From Cellulomonas fulva (GTDB lineage: Bacteria > Actinomycetota > Actinomycetes > Actinomycetales > Cellulomonadaceae), in contig NZ_JAHBOH010000001.1 of the NCBI RefSeq assembly GCF_018531375.1, positions 2,294,001 to 2,358,000 of the forward strand: a stretch of 64,000 bases of DNA, written 5' to 3'. Shown one piece after another: positions 1 to 8,939 of this stretch (its first letter is position 1; every line of letters starts with the position of its first letter). Below the pieces are notes generated by a model. The model did not search any database and was not told the DNA's origin. It saw only the letters and a list, made by a program, of their open reading frames with translations. The position numbers and the translations under genes were made by a program.

Positions 1-351
1 TCCGGCAAGCAGGGCCTGCTGGCCGCCCAGGTCGCGCAGGAGGACATCGAGCTCATCTGGAAGATCCTCGAGACCCGGCCGGGCACCGAGGTGACGGTCG
101 ACCTCGAGGCGCGCACGGCCACGTGCGACGACGTCGTGGTGCCGTTCCAGGTCGACGACTACACGCGCTGGCGCCTGATGGAGGGGCTGGACGACATCGG
201 CCTGACCCTCCAGCACGTCGACGAGATCCAGGCCTTCGAGGACCGGCGCGAGCCGTGGCGGCCCGCCACGCTCCCGGCCAAGCACCTGCCGCCGGTGGAG
301 ATCAAGGCCGCGCGCCCCGTCGAGGTCGAGCTGGGTCGTCGTCCCGCCTGA
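1..351 (+). CDS. leuD: 3-isopropylmalate dehydratase small subunit, C-terminal part
   Basis: The reading frame is open from the first base and ends in TGA at 349-351, so the gene starts outside the window. The 116 visible residues match the C-terminal half of LeuD, including GLLAAQV near the start and the [17 protein letters not shown] helix. With LeuC it isomerises 2-isopropylmalate to 3-isopropylmalate in leucine synthesis; the Fe-S cluster is on LeuC. The tail ends in VELGRRPA. A strong hairpin follows at 370-410, and the histone-like gene comes next, the usual actinobacterial order. Identity rests on the partial protein plus synteny. Confidence 0.9.
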   Translation, partial: SGKQGLLAAQVAQEDIELIWKILETRPGTEVTVDLEARTATCDDVVVPFQVDDYTRWRLMEGLDDIGLTLQHVDEIQAFEDRREPWRPATLPAKHLPPVEIKAARPVEVELGRRPA

Positions 352-369
352 CGCGCACGACGAGCGCGA

Positions 370-410
370 CGCGCCCGGCGCGGACGTCACCGACGTCCGG
401 GCCGGGCGCG
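370..410 (+). terminator. Hairpin terminator after leuD
   Basis: Two 19-nt arms (370-388 and 392-410) pair with one mismatch around a 3-nt loop. It lies 19 bp after the leuD stop and before the hup promoter region. There is no U-tract, as is common in high-GC actinobacteria. A possible -10 for hup (TACGGT, 434-439) follows. Confidence 0.6.
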
Positions 411-495
411 CGTGCGTCCGGCGAGGTGCGCGCTACGGTGGGCCGGGGACCGCGCGGGTACGTCCGACGAGACGCGCGGGCCAGGGGAGGCGGAC

Positions 496-1074
496 GTGGC
501 AGGCAAGACGCAGCTGATCGACCGGATCGTCGCCAGGGGGAGCAGCCGTGCTGCCGCGAGCGCGGCGGTCGACGCCGTGCTGGCCGAGGTGACGGCCCTC
601 CTGGCTGAGGGCGAGCGCGTCACCTTGACGGGGTTCGGCTCGTTCGACCCGGTCGAGCGGGCGGCCCGCACGGCGCGCAACCCGCGCACGGGGGCCTCGG
701 TCGAGGTCGCTGCCGCGCGCGTGGTGCGGTTCCACCCCGGTGCGGCCCTGCGGACGGCGGTCGGCGGGGGGCCCGTGCCCTCGGCAGGGCCGGTGACCGA
801 GGTCGTCCCCGTCGAGCGGACGAGCGGGAGCCGGCGGGTCGCGACCGCGGCGAGCGCCGGCAGGACGGACGGCACGAAGGCCGCCCAGGAGCTCGCGGAG
901 CAGGCGGGCAAGACGGCCCGGAAGACGTCCGACGCGAAGACCGCGAAGAAGCCTGACAAGAAGTCTGAGAAGAAGGCTGACAAGAAGGTCGGCAAGAACT
1001 CGGACAAGAAGGCCGGCAAGAAGTCTGACAAGAAGTCCGGCAAGAAGTCGGGCAAGCACTCCGGCAAGAAGTAG
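496..1074 (+). CDS. hup: HU-family DNA-binding protein with histone H1-like lysine-rich tail
   Basis: A nucleoid-associated protein of 192 aa. Residues 1-90 form the HU/IHF fold: AGKTQLIDRI at the start, then LTGFGSFDPVERAARTARNPRTG, the DNA-wrapping arm. Residues 91-130 are an Ala/Thr linker, and about 131-192 is a basic tail of repeated DKK/GKK/EKK blocks. The same two-part layout is known from mycobacterial HupB. The GTG at 496 was chosen because GGGGAGG lies just upstream and the HU fold begins there; the frame itself is open from 412. HupB of M. tuberculosis also neighbours leuD. The tail probably compacts DNA and may be modified on lysine (known for HupB, inferred here). Confidence 0.93.
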   Translation: MAGKTQLIDRIVARGSSRAAASAAVDAVLAEVTALLAEGERVTLTGFGSFDPVERAARTARNPRTGASVEVAAARVVRFHPGAALRTAVGGGPVPSAGPVTEVVPVERTSGSRRVATAASAGRTDGTKAAQELAEQAGKTARKTSDAKTAKKPDKKSEKKADKKVGKNSDKKAGKKSDKKSGKKSGKHSGKK

Positions 1075-1202
1075 TCATCCGCCCGTCACGCGGCGGCCGC
1101 GAGGTCGGCGTGCGGCGGGTGGTCTGTGAAGGTGTCGTGCGGAGGCGCGGGCAGGTGCGCGCGCCGGCACGCCAGGTCCCGGTGGTAGGCGAGGATGGGC
1201 GC

Positions 1203-2519
1203 GTGAACGATCTGCTGTACGTCAACGGTGGCACCCCGCTGCAGGGCGACATCACCGTCCGCGGAGCCAAGAACTTCGTCTCGAAGGCCATGGTCGCCGC
1301 GCTGCTGGGAGAGACGCCCAGCGTGCTGCGCAACGTCCCGCAGATCCGGGACGTCGCGGTGGTGACCGGCCTGCTCGAGCTGCACGGCGTGCGGGTCGAC
1401 GCGGACGCCGCGGCCGGCACGCTGCACCTGGACCCGACGGACGTCGAGACCGCGCACGTCGCGGACATCGACGCGCACGCGGGCTCGAGCCGGATCCCGA
1501 TCCTGTTCTGCGGCCCGCTGCTGCACCGGCTGGGGGAGGCGTTCATCCCCGACCTGGGCGGCTGCCGGATCGGCGACCGGCCGATCAACTACCACCTCGA
1601 CATCCTGCGCCAGTTCGGCGCGGTCGTGGACAAGCGGCCACAGGGCATCTACCTCAGCGCGCCCAAGCGCCTGCAGGGCACCAAGATCGCGCTGCCGTAC
1701 CCGAGCGTCGGGGCGACCGAGCAGCTGCTGCTGACGGCGGTCCGCGCGGACGGGATCACCGAGCTCGCGAACGCGGCGATCGAGCCCGAGATCATGGACC
1801 TCATCAACGTCCTGCAGAAGATGGGCGCGATCATCTCGGTCGACACGGACCGCGTGATCCGCATCGAGGGCGTCGAGCGGCTCGAGGGCTACCAGCACAC
1901 CGCGCTCTCGGACCGGATCGAGGCCGCGTCCTGGGCCTCGGCGGCGCTCGCGACGGGCGGCGACATCTACGTCCGCGGCGCGACGCAGCCGGAGATGACG
2001 ACGTTCCTCAACACGTTCCGCAAGGTCGGCGGCGAGTTCGTCGTCGACGACGCGGGCATCCGGTTCTTCCACCCCGGTGGCGACCTGCGCTCGATCCAGC
2101 TCGAGACGGACGTGCACCCGGGCTTCATGACCGACTGGCAGCAGCCCCTCGTCGTCGCGCTGACGCAGGCCAAGGGCCTGTCGATCGTCCACGAGACCGT
2201 GTACGAGAACCGGTTCGGCTTCGTCGACGCGCTCGTCGGCATGGGCGCCACCATCCAGGTCTACAAGGAGTGCCTGGGCGGACGGCCCTGCCGGTTCGGT
2301 CAGCGCAACTTCTACCACTCGGCCGTGATCAGCGGACCGACGCCCCTGTCGGCCGCCGACATCGAGGTACCGGACCTGCGCGGCGGGTTCAGCCACCTCA
2401 TCGCGGCGCTCACCGCGAAGGGCACGTCCCAGGTGCGCGGGATCAGCCTCATCGACCGGGGCTACGAGCACTTCATGGACAAGCTGGACGCGCTCGGCGC
2501 CGAGTTCTCGCGCGACTGA
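1203..2519 (+). CDS. murA: UDP-N-acetylglucosamine 1-carboxyvinyltransferase
   Basis: The first committed cytoplasmic step of peptidoglycan synthesis: enolpyruvyl transfer from PEP to UDP-GlcNAc. The 438-aa protein has the EPSP-synthase fold with the N-terminal GAKNFVSKAM motif and a loop GGCRIGDRP carrying Cys121, equivalent to the catalytic, fosfomycin-targeted Cys115 of E. coli. TDWQQPL and RGGFSHLIAAL in the second half also fit the family. The GTG at 1203 puts NDLLYVNGG at the N-terminus as in homologues; the frame is open upstream to 1110 but that stretch is not conserved in character. The next genes are plsC and gpsA, giving an envelope-precursor cluster. Confidence 0.93.
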   Translation: MNDLLYVNGGTPLQGDITVRGAKNFVSKAMVAALLGETPSVLRNVPQIRDVAVVTGLLELHGVRVDADAAAGTLHLDPTDVETAHVADIDAHAGSSRIPILFCGPLLHRLGEAFIPDLGGCRIGDRPINYHLDILRQFGAVVDKRPQGIYLSAPKRLQGTKIALPYPSVGATEQLLLTAVRADGITELANAAIEPEIMDLINVLQKMGAIISVDTDRVIRIEGVERLEGYQHTALSDRIEAASWASAALATGGDIYVRGATQPEMTTFLNTFRKVGGEFVVDDAGIRFFHPGGDLRSIQLETDVHPGFMTDWQQPLVVALTQAKGLSIVHETVYENRFGFVDALVGMGATIQVYKECLGGRPCRFGQRNFYHSAVISGPTPLSAADIEVPDLRGGFSHLIAALTAKGTSQVRGISLIDRGYEHFMDKLDALGAEFSRD

Positions 2520-2569
2520 CCCGCGGCGGCCGGGCCGCCGCGGTGACGGCAACGGGTAGCCTGCTCGTC

Positions 2570-3322
2570 GTGCGTTCCCCTGCCCGCTCCAACCGTGCCT
2601 ACCGCAACGTCGCGCGCATCGTGCGGCCGCTGCTGATGGCGTCCACGCGCCCGGACTGGCACGGCGTCGAGCACCTGCCGACCGACCGGGGCTACCTGGT
2701 CGCGTCGAACCACATGACCAACGTGGACCCGCTGACGTTCGCGCACTTCCTGTGGGACAACGGCGTCGCGCCCAAGATCCTGGCGAAGGCGTCGCTGTTC
2801 AAGGTGCCCGTCGTCGGCGCGGTGCTGCGCGCGACGGGTCAGATCCCCGTCTACCGGAACACGGCGGCCGCGGGGGAGTCCCTGCACGCGGCGGTCGAGG
2901 CGATCGGCAGCGGCGACGTGGTCGCGGTCTTCCCCGAGGGCACGCTGACGCGGGACCCCGACCTGTGGCCGATGGTCGGCAAGACGGGCGTCGCCCGGCT
3001 CGCGCTGACCACGCGCGCACCGGTGGTCCCGGTCGCCCAGTGGGGGCCGCAGGACCTCCTGGGTCGCTACCAGAAGCTCCTCAAGCCGATCCCGCGCAAG
3101 AGGGTCACGGTCGTCGCCGGCCCGCCGGTGGTGCTGGACGACCTGTACGACCGCCCGCACGACACGGCGACGCTGCGCGAGGCGACCGAGCGCGTGATGG
3201 ACGCGATCACCGCGCTCCTCGAGGGCGTGCGCGGCGAGGTCGCGCCGGCGCAGCGGTTCGACATGCGCAAGCCCGTGCCGCGCGCCGACGGCGGCCCCGC
3301 CGCCGAGCCGGAGCTGCCGTGA
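2570..3322 (+). CDS. plsC: 1-acyl-sn-glycerol-3-phosphate acyltransferase family protein
   Basis: Transfers an acyl chain to lysophosphatidate to make phosphatidate, at the membrane. The 250-aa protein has the acyltransferase NHX4D motif (NHMTNVD) and the FPEGT block (VFPEGTLTRD), with QIPVYR between them. The GTG start at 2570 has a TAGCCT -10 hexamer 7 nt upstream, suggesting a nearly leaderless message. The stop codon overlaps the gpsA start by 4 bp, so the two phospholipid-precursor genes are probably translationally coupled. Acyl specificity cannot be read from the sequence. Confidence 0.88.
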   Translation: MRSPARSNRAYRNVARIVRPLLMASTRPDWHGVEHLPTDRGYLVASNHMTNVDPLTFAHFLWDNGVAPKILAKASLFKVPVVGAVLRATGQIPVYRNTAAAGESLHAAVEAIGSGDVVAVFPEGTLTRDPDLWPMVGKTGVARLALTTRAPVVPVAQWGPQDLLGRYQKLLKPIPRKRVTVVAGPPVVLDDLYDRPHDTATLREATERVMDAITALLEGVRGEVAPAQRFDMRKPVPRADGGPAAEPELP

Positions 3323-4353
3323 CGGCCGCACCGGCCGACGCGTCCGGGCTGCGCGCCACCGTCCTGGGGACGGGCAGCTGGGGCACCACCTTCGCCGCGG
3401 TGCTCGCCGACGCCGGCTGCGACGTCACCGTGTGGGGGCGCAGCGAGGCGGTGGTGCGCCAGATCCGGGACCAGCACCGCAACGAGGCCTACCTGCCCGG
3501 CATCGACCTGCCGCGGGGCGTCACCGCGACCACCGACCTGGGTGCCGCCGTCGCCGACGCGCGCCTGGTCGCGGTCGCCGTGCCCTCGCAGGTCGCCCGC
3601 GCCACGCTCGCGCCGCTCGCCGGGTCCCTGCGGTCGGACGCCGTGGCGGTCTCGCTCATGAAGGGCGTCGAGCTCGGGACGGACCGCCGCATGAGCGAGG
3701 TGGTCGCCGCCGCGCTGGGGCTGCCCGACGAGCGCGTGGCGGTGGTCTCCGGACCGAACCTCGCCCGGGAGATCGCGCGCCGCCAGCCGACCGCGACGGT
3801 CGTCGCGTCGACGTCCGACGAGACCGCGCGGCTGGTGGCCGGCGCCATCGCCTCGTCGTACTTCCGTCCGTACACGAACCCCGACGTCGTCGGCGTGGAG
3901 CTGTGCGGCGCGGTGAAGAACGTCATCGCGCTCGCGGTCGGGATCTCGCAGGGTCGCGGCCTCGGGTACAACACCATGGCGACGGTCATCACGCGCGGGC
4001 TCGTCGAGATCACGCGGCTCGGGCTCGCGCTCGGTGCGGCGCCGGAGACGTTCCCCGGGCTCGCGGGCATGGGCGACCTCATGGCGACGTGCGCGTCGCC
4101 GGACTCGCGGAACCACACGCTCGGCGGGCACATCGGCCGCGGCATGGGGCTCGACGAGGCGATCGCCGCCACCGGGGGCACCGCGGAGGCCGTGAAGTCG
4201 TGCCGACCGGTGCTCGAGCTCGCCCAGCGGCTCGACGTCGAGATGCCGATCACGGAGGCCGTGGTCAAGGTGCTCTACGAGGGGCTGCCCGTGGACCAGC
4301 TCGCCCCGATGCTGCTCGCGCGGCCGCACCGTGCGGAGGCCGTGCGCCGCTGA
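3319..4353 (+). CDS. gpsA: NAD(P)H-dependent glycerol-3-phosphate dehydrogenase
   Basis: Reduces dihydroxyacetone phosphate to sn-glycerol-3-phosphate, the backbone of phospholipids. The 344-aa protein has an N-terminal Rossmann motif (VLGTGSWGTTFA), the substrate-site block CGAVKNVIALAVGI with the catalytic Lys, and a C-terminal GMGDLMATC helix region, all typical of GpsA. The GTG start overlaps the plsC stop (GTGA). It is convergent with the gamma-synthase gene; a four-copy 15-bp repeat fills the gap. Confidence 0.95.
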   Translation: MTAAPADASGLRATVLGTGSWGTTFAAVLADAGCDVTVWGRSEAVVRQIRDQHRNEAYLPGIDLPRGVTATTDLGAAVADARLVAVAVPSQVARATLAPLAGSLRSDAVAVSLMKGVELGTDRRMSEVVAAALGLPDERVAVVSGPNLAREIARRQPTATVVASTSDETARLVAGAIASSYFRPYTNPDVVGVELCGAVKNVIALAVGISQGRGLGYNTMATVITRGLVEITRLGLALGAAPETFPGLAGMGDLMATCASPDSRNHTLGGHIGRGMGLDEAIAATGGTAEAVKSCRPVLELAQRLDVEMPITEAVVKVLYEGLPVDQLAPMLLARPHRAEAVRR

Positions 4354-4372
4354 GGACGCCGCCGACCGGACG

Positions 4373-4432
4373 GGCCACGGCCGGACTGGCCACGGCCGGA
4401 CTGGCCACGGCCGGACGGGCCACGGCCGGACC
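4373..4432. repeat. Four tandem copies of a 15-bp repeat
   Basis: The unit GGCCACGGCCGGACT occurs four times (4373-4387, 4388-4402, 4403-4417, 4418-4432); only the last base varies. It sits between the convergent gpsA and gamma-synthase genes. Each unit contains the palindrome CGGCCG, so the array may also form structure. No obvious single terminator hairpin is seen here. Confidence 0.85.
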
Positions 4433-4450
4433 GCCGACGTGGCGCGTCCC

Positions 4451-5629
4451 TCAGACGAGCGTGCCCAGCGCCTGGTCCAGGTCGCGCCAGAGGTCCTCGA
4501 CGTCCTCGATGCCGACGCTCATCCGCAGCAGGTCGTCTGGCACCGTGACGGACTCGGTGGCGAACCGGCGACGACGCTCCAGGCTCGACTCCACCCCGCC
4601 CAGGCTCGTCGCCGGCACCCACAGCCGCAGCGCGGCGACCAGCGCGTCGGCCGCGGCCGCGCCGCCGACCGGGCGCAGGCCGATGATCGCGCCGTAGCCG
4701 TCCATGAGGCGCGTCGCGCGCTCGTGCCCCGGGTCCTGCGGCAGGCCGGGGTGCCGCACGGAGGCGACGGCGGGGTGGGCGGCCAGTCGGCGCGCGAGCT
4801 CGAGCGCGGTGGCCTGGGCCCGCTCGACCCGCAGCGCGAGCGTGCGCAGCCCGCGCAGCGCGAGCCACACCTCGAACGGCCCGGCGACCGAGCCGTGCGT
4901 CGTGCGGTACGTGAGCAGCCGGGCGTGCAGCTCGGGGTCGCGGGTGAGCGCGGCGCCGAGGACGACGTCGCTGTGGCCGGCGAGGTACTTGGTCACGGAG
5001 TGCACCACGACGTCGGCACCGTGCTCGAGCGGGCGCTGCACCAGGGGGGTGGCGAACGTGTTGTCGACGCCGACGAGCGCGCCGGCCTCGTGCGCGCCCG
5101 CGACGAGGGCCGGCAGGTCGGCGACCTCGAGCATCGGGTTGGTCGGTGACTCGACCCACAGGAGGTCGGCGGCCCCGCGGTCGGCGGCCCCGCGGACGGC
5201 TGCCCCGCGGACGGCTGCGAGCACCGCCTCGGTGTCGTCGACGTCCACCAGGTCGACGGTGACCCCGCTGCGCTGCGCGAGGTCGCGCGCGTACCCGATC
5301 GTCACCTGGTAGCAGTGCCGCGGGAGCACGAGCCGGCCGCCGGGCGGCACCAGCGAGAGCGCGCTCGCGATGGCCGCCATGCCGGACCCGTGCACCAGGG
5401 CGGGCAGGGGCGTGCCCTCGAGCGCGGCGAGCGCCTCCTCGAACGGGTGCCACGTCTCGGTCGACATCCGCGCGTACAGCAGCTCGTCCGGGCCGGGGAC
5501 GCCCTGCGACACGTAGGTCGAGGACAGGACGACCGGGGGGTTCACGGGTGCGCCCTGGGCCCGCTGCGGACGGCCGGCGGAGACGACGAGCGTGGCGGGG
5601 CTCAGCCCCGCGGTGGAGGGGTCGGTCAC
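4451..5629 (-). CDS. Cys/Met-metabolism PLP-dependent enzyme (cystathionine gamma-synthase-like)
   Basis: A fold-type I PLP enzyme of the trans-sulfuration family, 392 aa. Visible motifs are the active-site entry Tyr region (LLYARMS), VHGSGMAAI (phosphate binding), WVESPTNPML, VDNTFATP and SVTKYLAGHSD, where the Lys forms the Schiff base. TSLGGVESSLE near the C-terminus is the family substrate-binding block. Gamma-synthase, gamma-lyase and homocysteine-forming roles cannot be separated from sequence alone. Odd: residues around 140-157 are a repeated AAVRGAADRGAAD insert just before LLWVESPTNP, encoded by a tandem repeat. The GTG start has TAGCCT 6 nt upstream, predicting a leaderless mRNA divergent from ddl. 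Confidence 0.88.
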   Translation of the reverse strand: MTDPSTAGLSPATLVVSAGRPQRAQGAPVNPPVVLSSTYVSQGVPGPDELLYARMSTETWHPFEEALAALEGTPLPALVHGSGMAAIASALSLVPPGGRLVLPRHCYQVTIGYARDLAQRSGVTVDLVDVDDTEAVLAAVRGAAVRGAADRGAADLLWVESPTNPMLEVADLPALVAGAHEAGALVGVDNTFATPLVQRPLEHGADVVVHSVTKYLAGHSDVVLGAALTRDPELHARLLTYRTTHGSVAGPFEVWLALRGLRTLALRVERAQATALELARRLAAHPAVASVRHPGLPQDPGHERATRLMDGYGAIIGLRPVGGAAAADALVAALRLWVPATSLGGVESSLERRRRFATESVTVPDDLLRMSVGIEDVEDLWRDLDQALGTLV

Positions 5630-5670
5630 GGCGTCAGGCTACGCGTCCCGGCCGGGTAGGGTCGTCCCCG

Positions 5671-6819
5671 ATGAACGCCGAGCTCCCCTCCGCCCTCGCT
5701 GCCGCCGACGCTCGTCGGCCCCGTGTGATGGTCCTGTTCGGGGGCCGCTCCGGCGAGCACGCGATCAGCTGCGCGACCGCCGGGGGAGTCCTCCGCGCGC
5801 TCGACCGCGAGCGGTACGACGTGCTGGCGGTCGGCATCACGCCGACCGGCCGCTGGGTGCTGGCCGACGAGGACCCGGACCGGTGGGCGATCACGCCCGG
5901 ACGGCTCCCGCAGGTCGAGGACGCCGCCGCCCGCGTGCAGCTCCCACAGGACTCGACCGACCGCGAGGTCCACCTGGTCGAGCGCAGCGCGGTGCCGCGG
6001 CCGCTCGGCGAGGTCGACGTCGTCTTCCCGCTGCTGCACGGCCCGTTCGGCGAGGACGGCACCCTGCAGGGGATGCTCGAGCTCGCCGACGTCCGGTACG
6101 TCGGCGCGGGCGTCCTGGCGTCCGCCGTGGGCATGGACAAGCACATGATGAAGCTGGTGCTGGCGGGCCACGGCCTGCCGGTGGGCCCCTTCGTCGTCGT
6201 CCCGCCGGGCGCGTACCAGCGGGACCCGCAGGCGGTGACGGCTCAGGTCGAGGCGCTCGGTCTGCCGCTGTTCGTCAAGCCCGCGCGCGCCGGCTCGAGC
6301 CTGGGCATCACCCGGGTCGACGACCTCGCCGACCTGCCCGCCGCGCTCGCCGCGGCCCAGGAGCACGACCCCAAGGTCGTCGTCGAGGCGGGCATCGTGG
6401 GGCGGGAGATCGAGTGCGGCGTGATCGGCGGACGCGCCGGTGCCCGCGCGCGGGCGTCGCTGCCGGGCGAGATCGTCGTCGACCACGGCAAGCACGCGTT
6501 CTACGACTTCGAGGCGAAGTACCTGGACGAGGCGAGCGTCGAGCTCGCGTGCCCCGCGGACCTCTCCCCGGAGGTCACGCGTCGCGTGCAGGAGATCGCG
6601 GTGCAGACGTTCGAGGCCGTCGGGGGCGAGGGGCTCGCGCGCGTCGACGTCTTCGTGACGCCCGACGAGCAGGTCGTGGTGAACGAGATCAACACCATGC
6701 CCGGGTTCACGCCGTACTCGATGTACCCGCGCATGTGGCAGGCGTCCGGCCTGCCGTACCCCGAGCTCGTCGACGAGCTGGTGCAGCTCGCGCTCGAGCG
6801 CCCCACCGGCCTGCGCTGA
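5671..6819 (+). CDS. ddlA: D-alanine--D-alanine ligase
   Basis: Joins two D-alanines with ATP for the peptidoglycan stem peptide. The 382-aa protein has the N-terminal FGGRSGEHAIS motif, PLLHGPFGEDGTLQGML, the ATP-grasp lysine region PLFVKPARAGSSLGI, and the Mg-binding end VVNEINTMPGFTPYSMYP. The ATG at 5671 follows TAGGGT by 8 nt with no clear ribosome-binding site. It is divergent from the gamma-synthase and ends 7 bp before the convergent DUF3515 lipoprotein gene. The ddl-DUF3515-thiL order is the same as in mycobacteria. Confidence 0.95.
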   Translation: MNAELPSALAAADARRPRVMVLFGGRSGEHAISCATAGGVLRALDRERYDVLAVGITPTGRWVLADEDPDRWAITPGRLPQVEDAAARVQLPQDSTDREVHLVERSAVPRPLGEVDVVFPLLHGPFGEDGTLQGMLELADVRYVGAGVLASAVGMDKHMMKLVLAGHGLPVGPFVVVPPGAYQRDPQAVTAQVEALGLPLFVKPARAGSSLGITRVDDLADLPAALAAAQEHDPKVVVEAGIVGREIECGVIGGRAGARARASLPGEIVVDHGKHAFYDFEAKYLDEASVELACPADLSPEVTRRVQEIAVQTFEAVGGEGLARVDVFVTPDEQVVVNEINTMPGFTPYSMYPRMWQASGLPYPELVDELVQLALERPTGLR

Positions 6820-6825
6820 CGCGGG

Positions 6826-7317
6826 CTACAGGCAGCCGCGCTCGCGCTCGGTGTGCTGCAGCGCGGGGCCGAGCGCGTCGAGGAACGACGTGGGGTGCGT
6901 GCGCGCCACCTCGGCCGGTACCGCGAGCTCGACCGCGGGGACGCGGCCGTAGGTGGTGAACGTCCAGTCGGACGCGGCCTCGTCGTCGGGGTCGCTCGCC
7001 ACGACGACCCAGTCCACCGACGTGCCGTCAGCCGCCTCGACGGTCTCGCACCGGTCCGTCGTCGGGCCCAGCGGCTCGACGCCGCAGCGCAGGACCACGG
7101 ACCCGGCCTCGTCGCCCCAGGCCGTGGTCGCCTGCGCGTCGGTGTCCTGCCGGGTCAGGCCGTCCGCGAGCTCGTCCGGGGTTGCGAGCACGACCTCGGC
7201 GCACACGGGGTCGGTCCCGTACGGGGCTGCCGTCGTGGCGACGGTCGAGGCGCACGCCGCGAGCGGGAGGACCGCCGCGCCCGCGACGAGGGCGGCGGAC
7301 GGACGGCGCAGGATCAC
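6826..7317 (-). CDS. DUF3515 family lipoprotein
   Basis: A 163-aa exported protein of unknown function. The N-terminus is a lipoprotein signal: basic MILRRPS, hydrophobic core, lipobox LAAC with Cys21. Two Cys pairs in the mature part could form disulfides (VCAEVV, LRCGVEPLGPTTDRCETVE, and a C-terminal RERGCL). A DUF3515 gene between ddl and thiL is a conserved actinobacterial arrangement (Rv2980 in M. tuberculosis). The GTG start has TACGGT exactly 6 nt upstream, predicting a leaderless transcript divergent from thiL. Confidence 0.8.
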   Translation of the reverse strand: MILRRPSAALVAGAAVLPLAACASTVATTAAPYGTDPVCAEVVLATPDELADGLTRQDTDAQATTAWGDEAGSVVLRCGVEPLGPTTDRCETVEAADGTSVDWVVVASDPDDEAASDWTFTTYGRVPAVELAVPAEVARTHPTSFLDALGPALQHTERERGCL

Positions 7318-7400
7318 CGGACCACCGTAACCACCGTCGCGGGTGCCGCGGCGCGCGGACGGTCACCGCGGCGTGTGAGATGCGGCGCTAGCGTGACCGG

Positions 7401-8363
7401 GTGCGAGTCGCGGACCTGACGGAGGAGCAGCTGCTCGGCCGGATCGTGCCCCTGCTGCCGGCCGGGTCCGCCACGCTCGTCGGGCCCGGCGACGACGCGG
7501 CCGTGGTGTCGGCGGCGGACGGACGGTTCGTCGTCACCACCGACGTGCTGGTCGAGGACCGGCACTTCCGCCGCGCGTGGTCGACCGGCGAGGACGTCGG
7601 GGCCCGCGCGGCCGTGCAGAACCTGGCGGACGTCGCCGCGATGGGCGCGGTGCCGACGAGCCTGGTGGTCACCCTCGCGGTCCCGGGCGACCTGGCCGTG
7701 AGCTGGGTCGAGGGGCTCGCGCGCGGGCTCGCGCTCGCGTGCGCCCCGTGGGACGTCGGCGTGGTGGGTGGTGACCTCTCGGGCGGGCCTGTCGTCGTGG
7801 TCGGCGTGACGGCGCACGGCGACCTCGAGGGGCGCGCGCCGGTGCTGCGGTCCGGCGCCCGCCCGGGTGACGTCCTGGCGCACGCGGGGGTGCTGGGCGC
7901 GTCCGCGGCCGGGCTCGCGCTGCTCTCGGCGGACCTCGTCGGACCGGGCGACGAGGCCGCGATCCGGGCGTACCTGCGGCCCGGGTCGCCGCTCGCGGGC
8001 GGACCGGCCGCCGCCCGCGCGGGTGCCCACGCGATGCTGGACGTGTCCGACGGACTGCTGCGGGACGCGGGACGGATGGCCGCCGCCAGCGGGGTCCGCC
8101 TCGACGTGCGGTCCGACGCCCTCGAGGGTGACGTGCGCGGCGTGGCCGACGCCGCCGCCCGCGCCGGCGTCGACCCGCTCGACTGGGTGCTGGGCGGGGG
8201 CGAGGACCACGGCCTGCTGGCCGCCTTCCCGCAGGGTGCGGCTCTGCCCGCGCCGTTCCGGGCGATCGGCACGGTGCACGCGGCCGACGACGAGAGCGCG
8301 CGCGTGACCGTCGACGGTGCGCCGCCGCACGTCCGTGCCGGCTGGGACCACTTCGCGGGCTGA
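7401..8363 (+). CDS. thiL: Thiamine-monophosphate kinase
   Basis: Phosphorylates thiamine monophosphate to thiamine pyrophosphate (TPP), the last step of the pathway. The 320-aa protein has the AIR-synthase/PurM fold: GPGDDAAVV near residue 28, TTDVLVEDRHF, QNLADVAAMGA, and MLDVSDGLLRDAGRMA. LGGGEDHGLLA marks the C-terminal domain. The GTG start has TAGCGT 6 nt upstream (7389-7394), suggesting a leaderless message. Thiamine is also addressed at the other end of the window, where a TPP riboswitch controls a precursor transporter. Confidence 0.94.
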   Translation: MRVADLTEEQLLGRIVPLLPAGSATLVGPGDDAAVVSAADGRFVVTTDVLVEDRHFRRAWSTGEDVGARAAVQNLADVAAMGAVPTSLVVTLAVPGDLAVSWVEGLARGLALACAPWDVGVVGGDLSGGPVVVVGVTAHGDLEGRAPVLRSGARPGDVLAHAGVLGASAAGLALLSADLVGPGDEAAIRAYLRPGSPLAGGPAAARAGAHAMLDVSDGLLRDAGRMAAASGVRLDVRSDALEGDVRGVADAAARAGVDPLDWVLGGGEDHGLLAAFPQGAALPAPFRAIGTVHAADDESARVTVDGAPPHVRAGWDHFAG

Positions 8364-8385
8364 GACCGGCGCGCGGCGGCGCGGG

Positions 8386-8910
8386 TCAGCCGCGGCGGAA
8401 GCGGACCTCGAGCAGCTCCTCGCCACCCACCCGCTCGTACCGCTCGACGCCGTCCGGCTGGAAGCCGTGGCGTCGGTAGAAGTGCCGTGCTCGCTCGTTG
8501 GCCGCCAGGACCCAGAGGGTGAGCGTGGTCTGCTCGCCGGCCTCGTTGATCAGCGTGCGCATGATCTCCCGGGCGACGCCGTGGCCCCAGGCGCCGGGCT
8601 CGAGGTAGATCGAGTACACCTCGAGGTCGCCGCGCGCCGCGTCCTCGTCGCGGCTCGGGCCCAGGGACGCGAAGCCCAGCGTCCGCGTGCCGTCCTGGGC
8701 GATCCAGGTGCGGATCTCGTCGTCCTCCGCGTCCCGCAGGTGCTGCTCCCAGCGCTGCGTCCAGTCGGCGGCGTCGAGGGAGGCGAGGTAGTCGCCGGCG
8801 ACGATGCCCGCGTACGCCTCCTGCCACGAGCGCACGTGCACCGTGGCGATGGCGGCCGCGTCGCCGGGACCGGCGGCTCGGATCGTCAGCTCCTCGATCT
8901 GCTCAGCCAT
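8386..8910 (-). CDS. GNAT family N-acetyltransferase
   Basis: A 174-aa single-domain acetyl-CoA-dependent acetyltransferase. Typical features are ATVHVRSWQEAYAG at the N-terminus, the beta4 strand VYSIYLEP, and the acetyl-CoA loop GAWGHGVAREIM (motif R/Q-x-x-G-x-G/A), followed by LWVLAANERARHFYRRHGF. The substrate is unknown. The ATG at 8910 was preferred over the open frame extending to 9315 because the GNAT fold begins there; CAGGGT lies 6 nt upstream. A 16-bp perfect hairpin separates it from rpmB, so it is probably transcribed alone. Confidence 0.85.
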   Translation of the reverse strand: MAEQIEELTIRAAGPGDAAAIATVHVRSWQEAYAGIVAGDYLASLDAADWTQRWEQHLRDAEDDEIRTWIAQDGTRTLGFASLGPSRDEDAARGDLEVYSIYLEPGAWGHGVAREIMRTLINEAGEQTTLTLWVLAANERARHFYRRHGFQPDGVERYERVGGEELLEVRFRRG

Positions 8911-8939
8911 GGGGTCACCCTGCCACATGCCCACGACGA

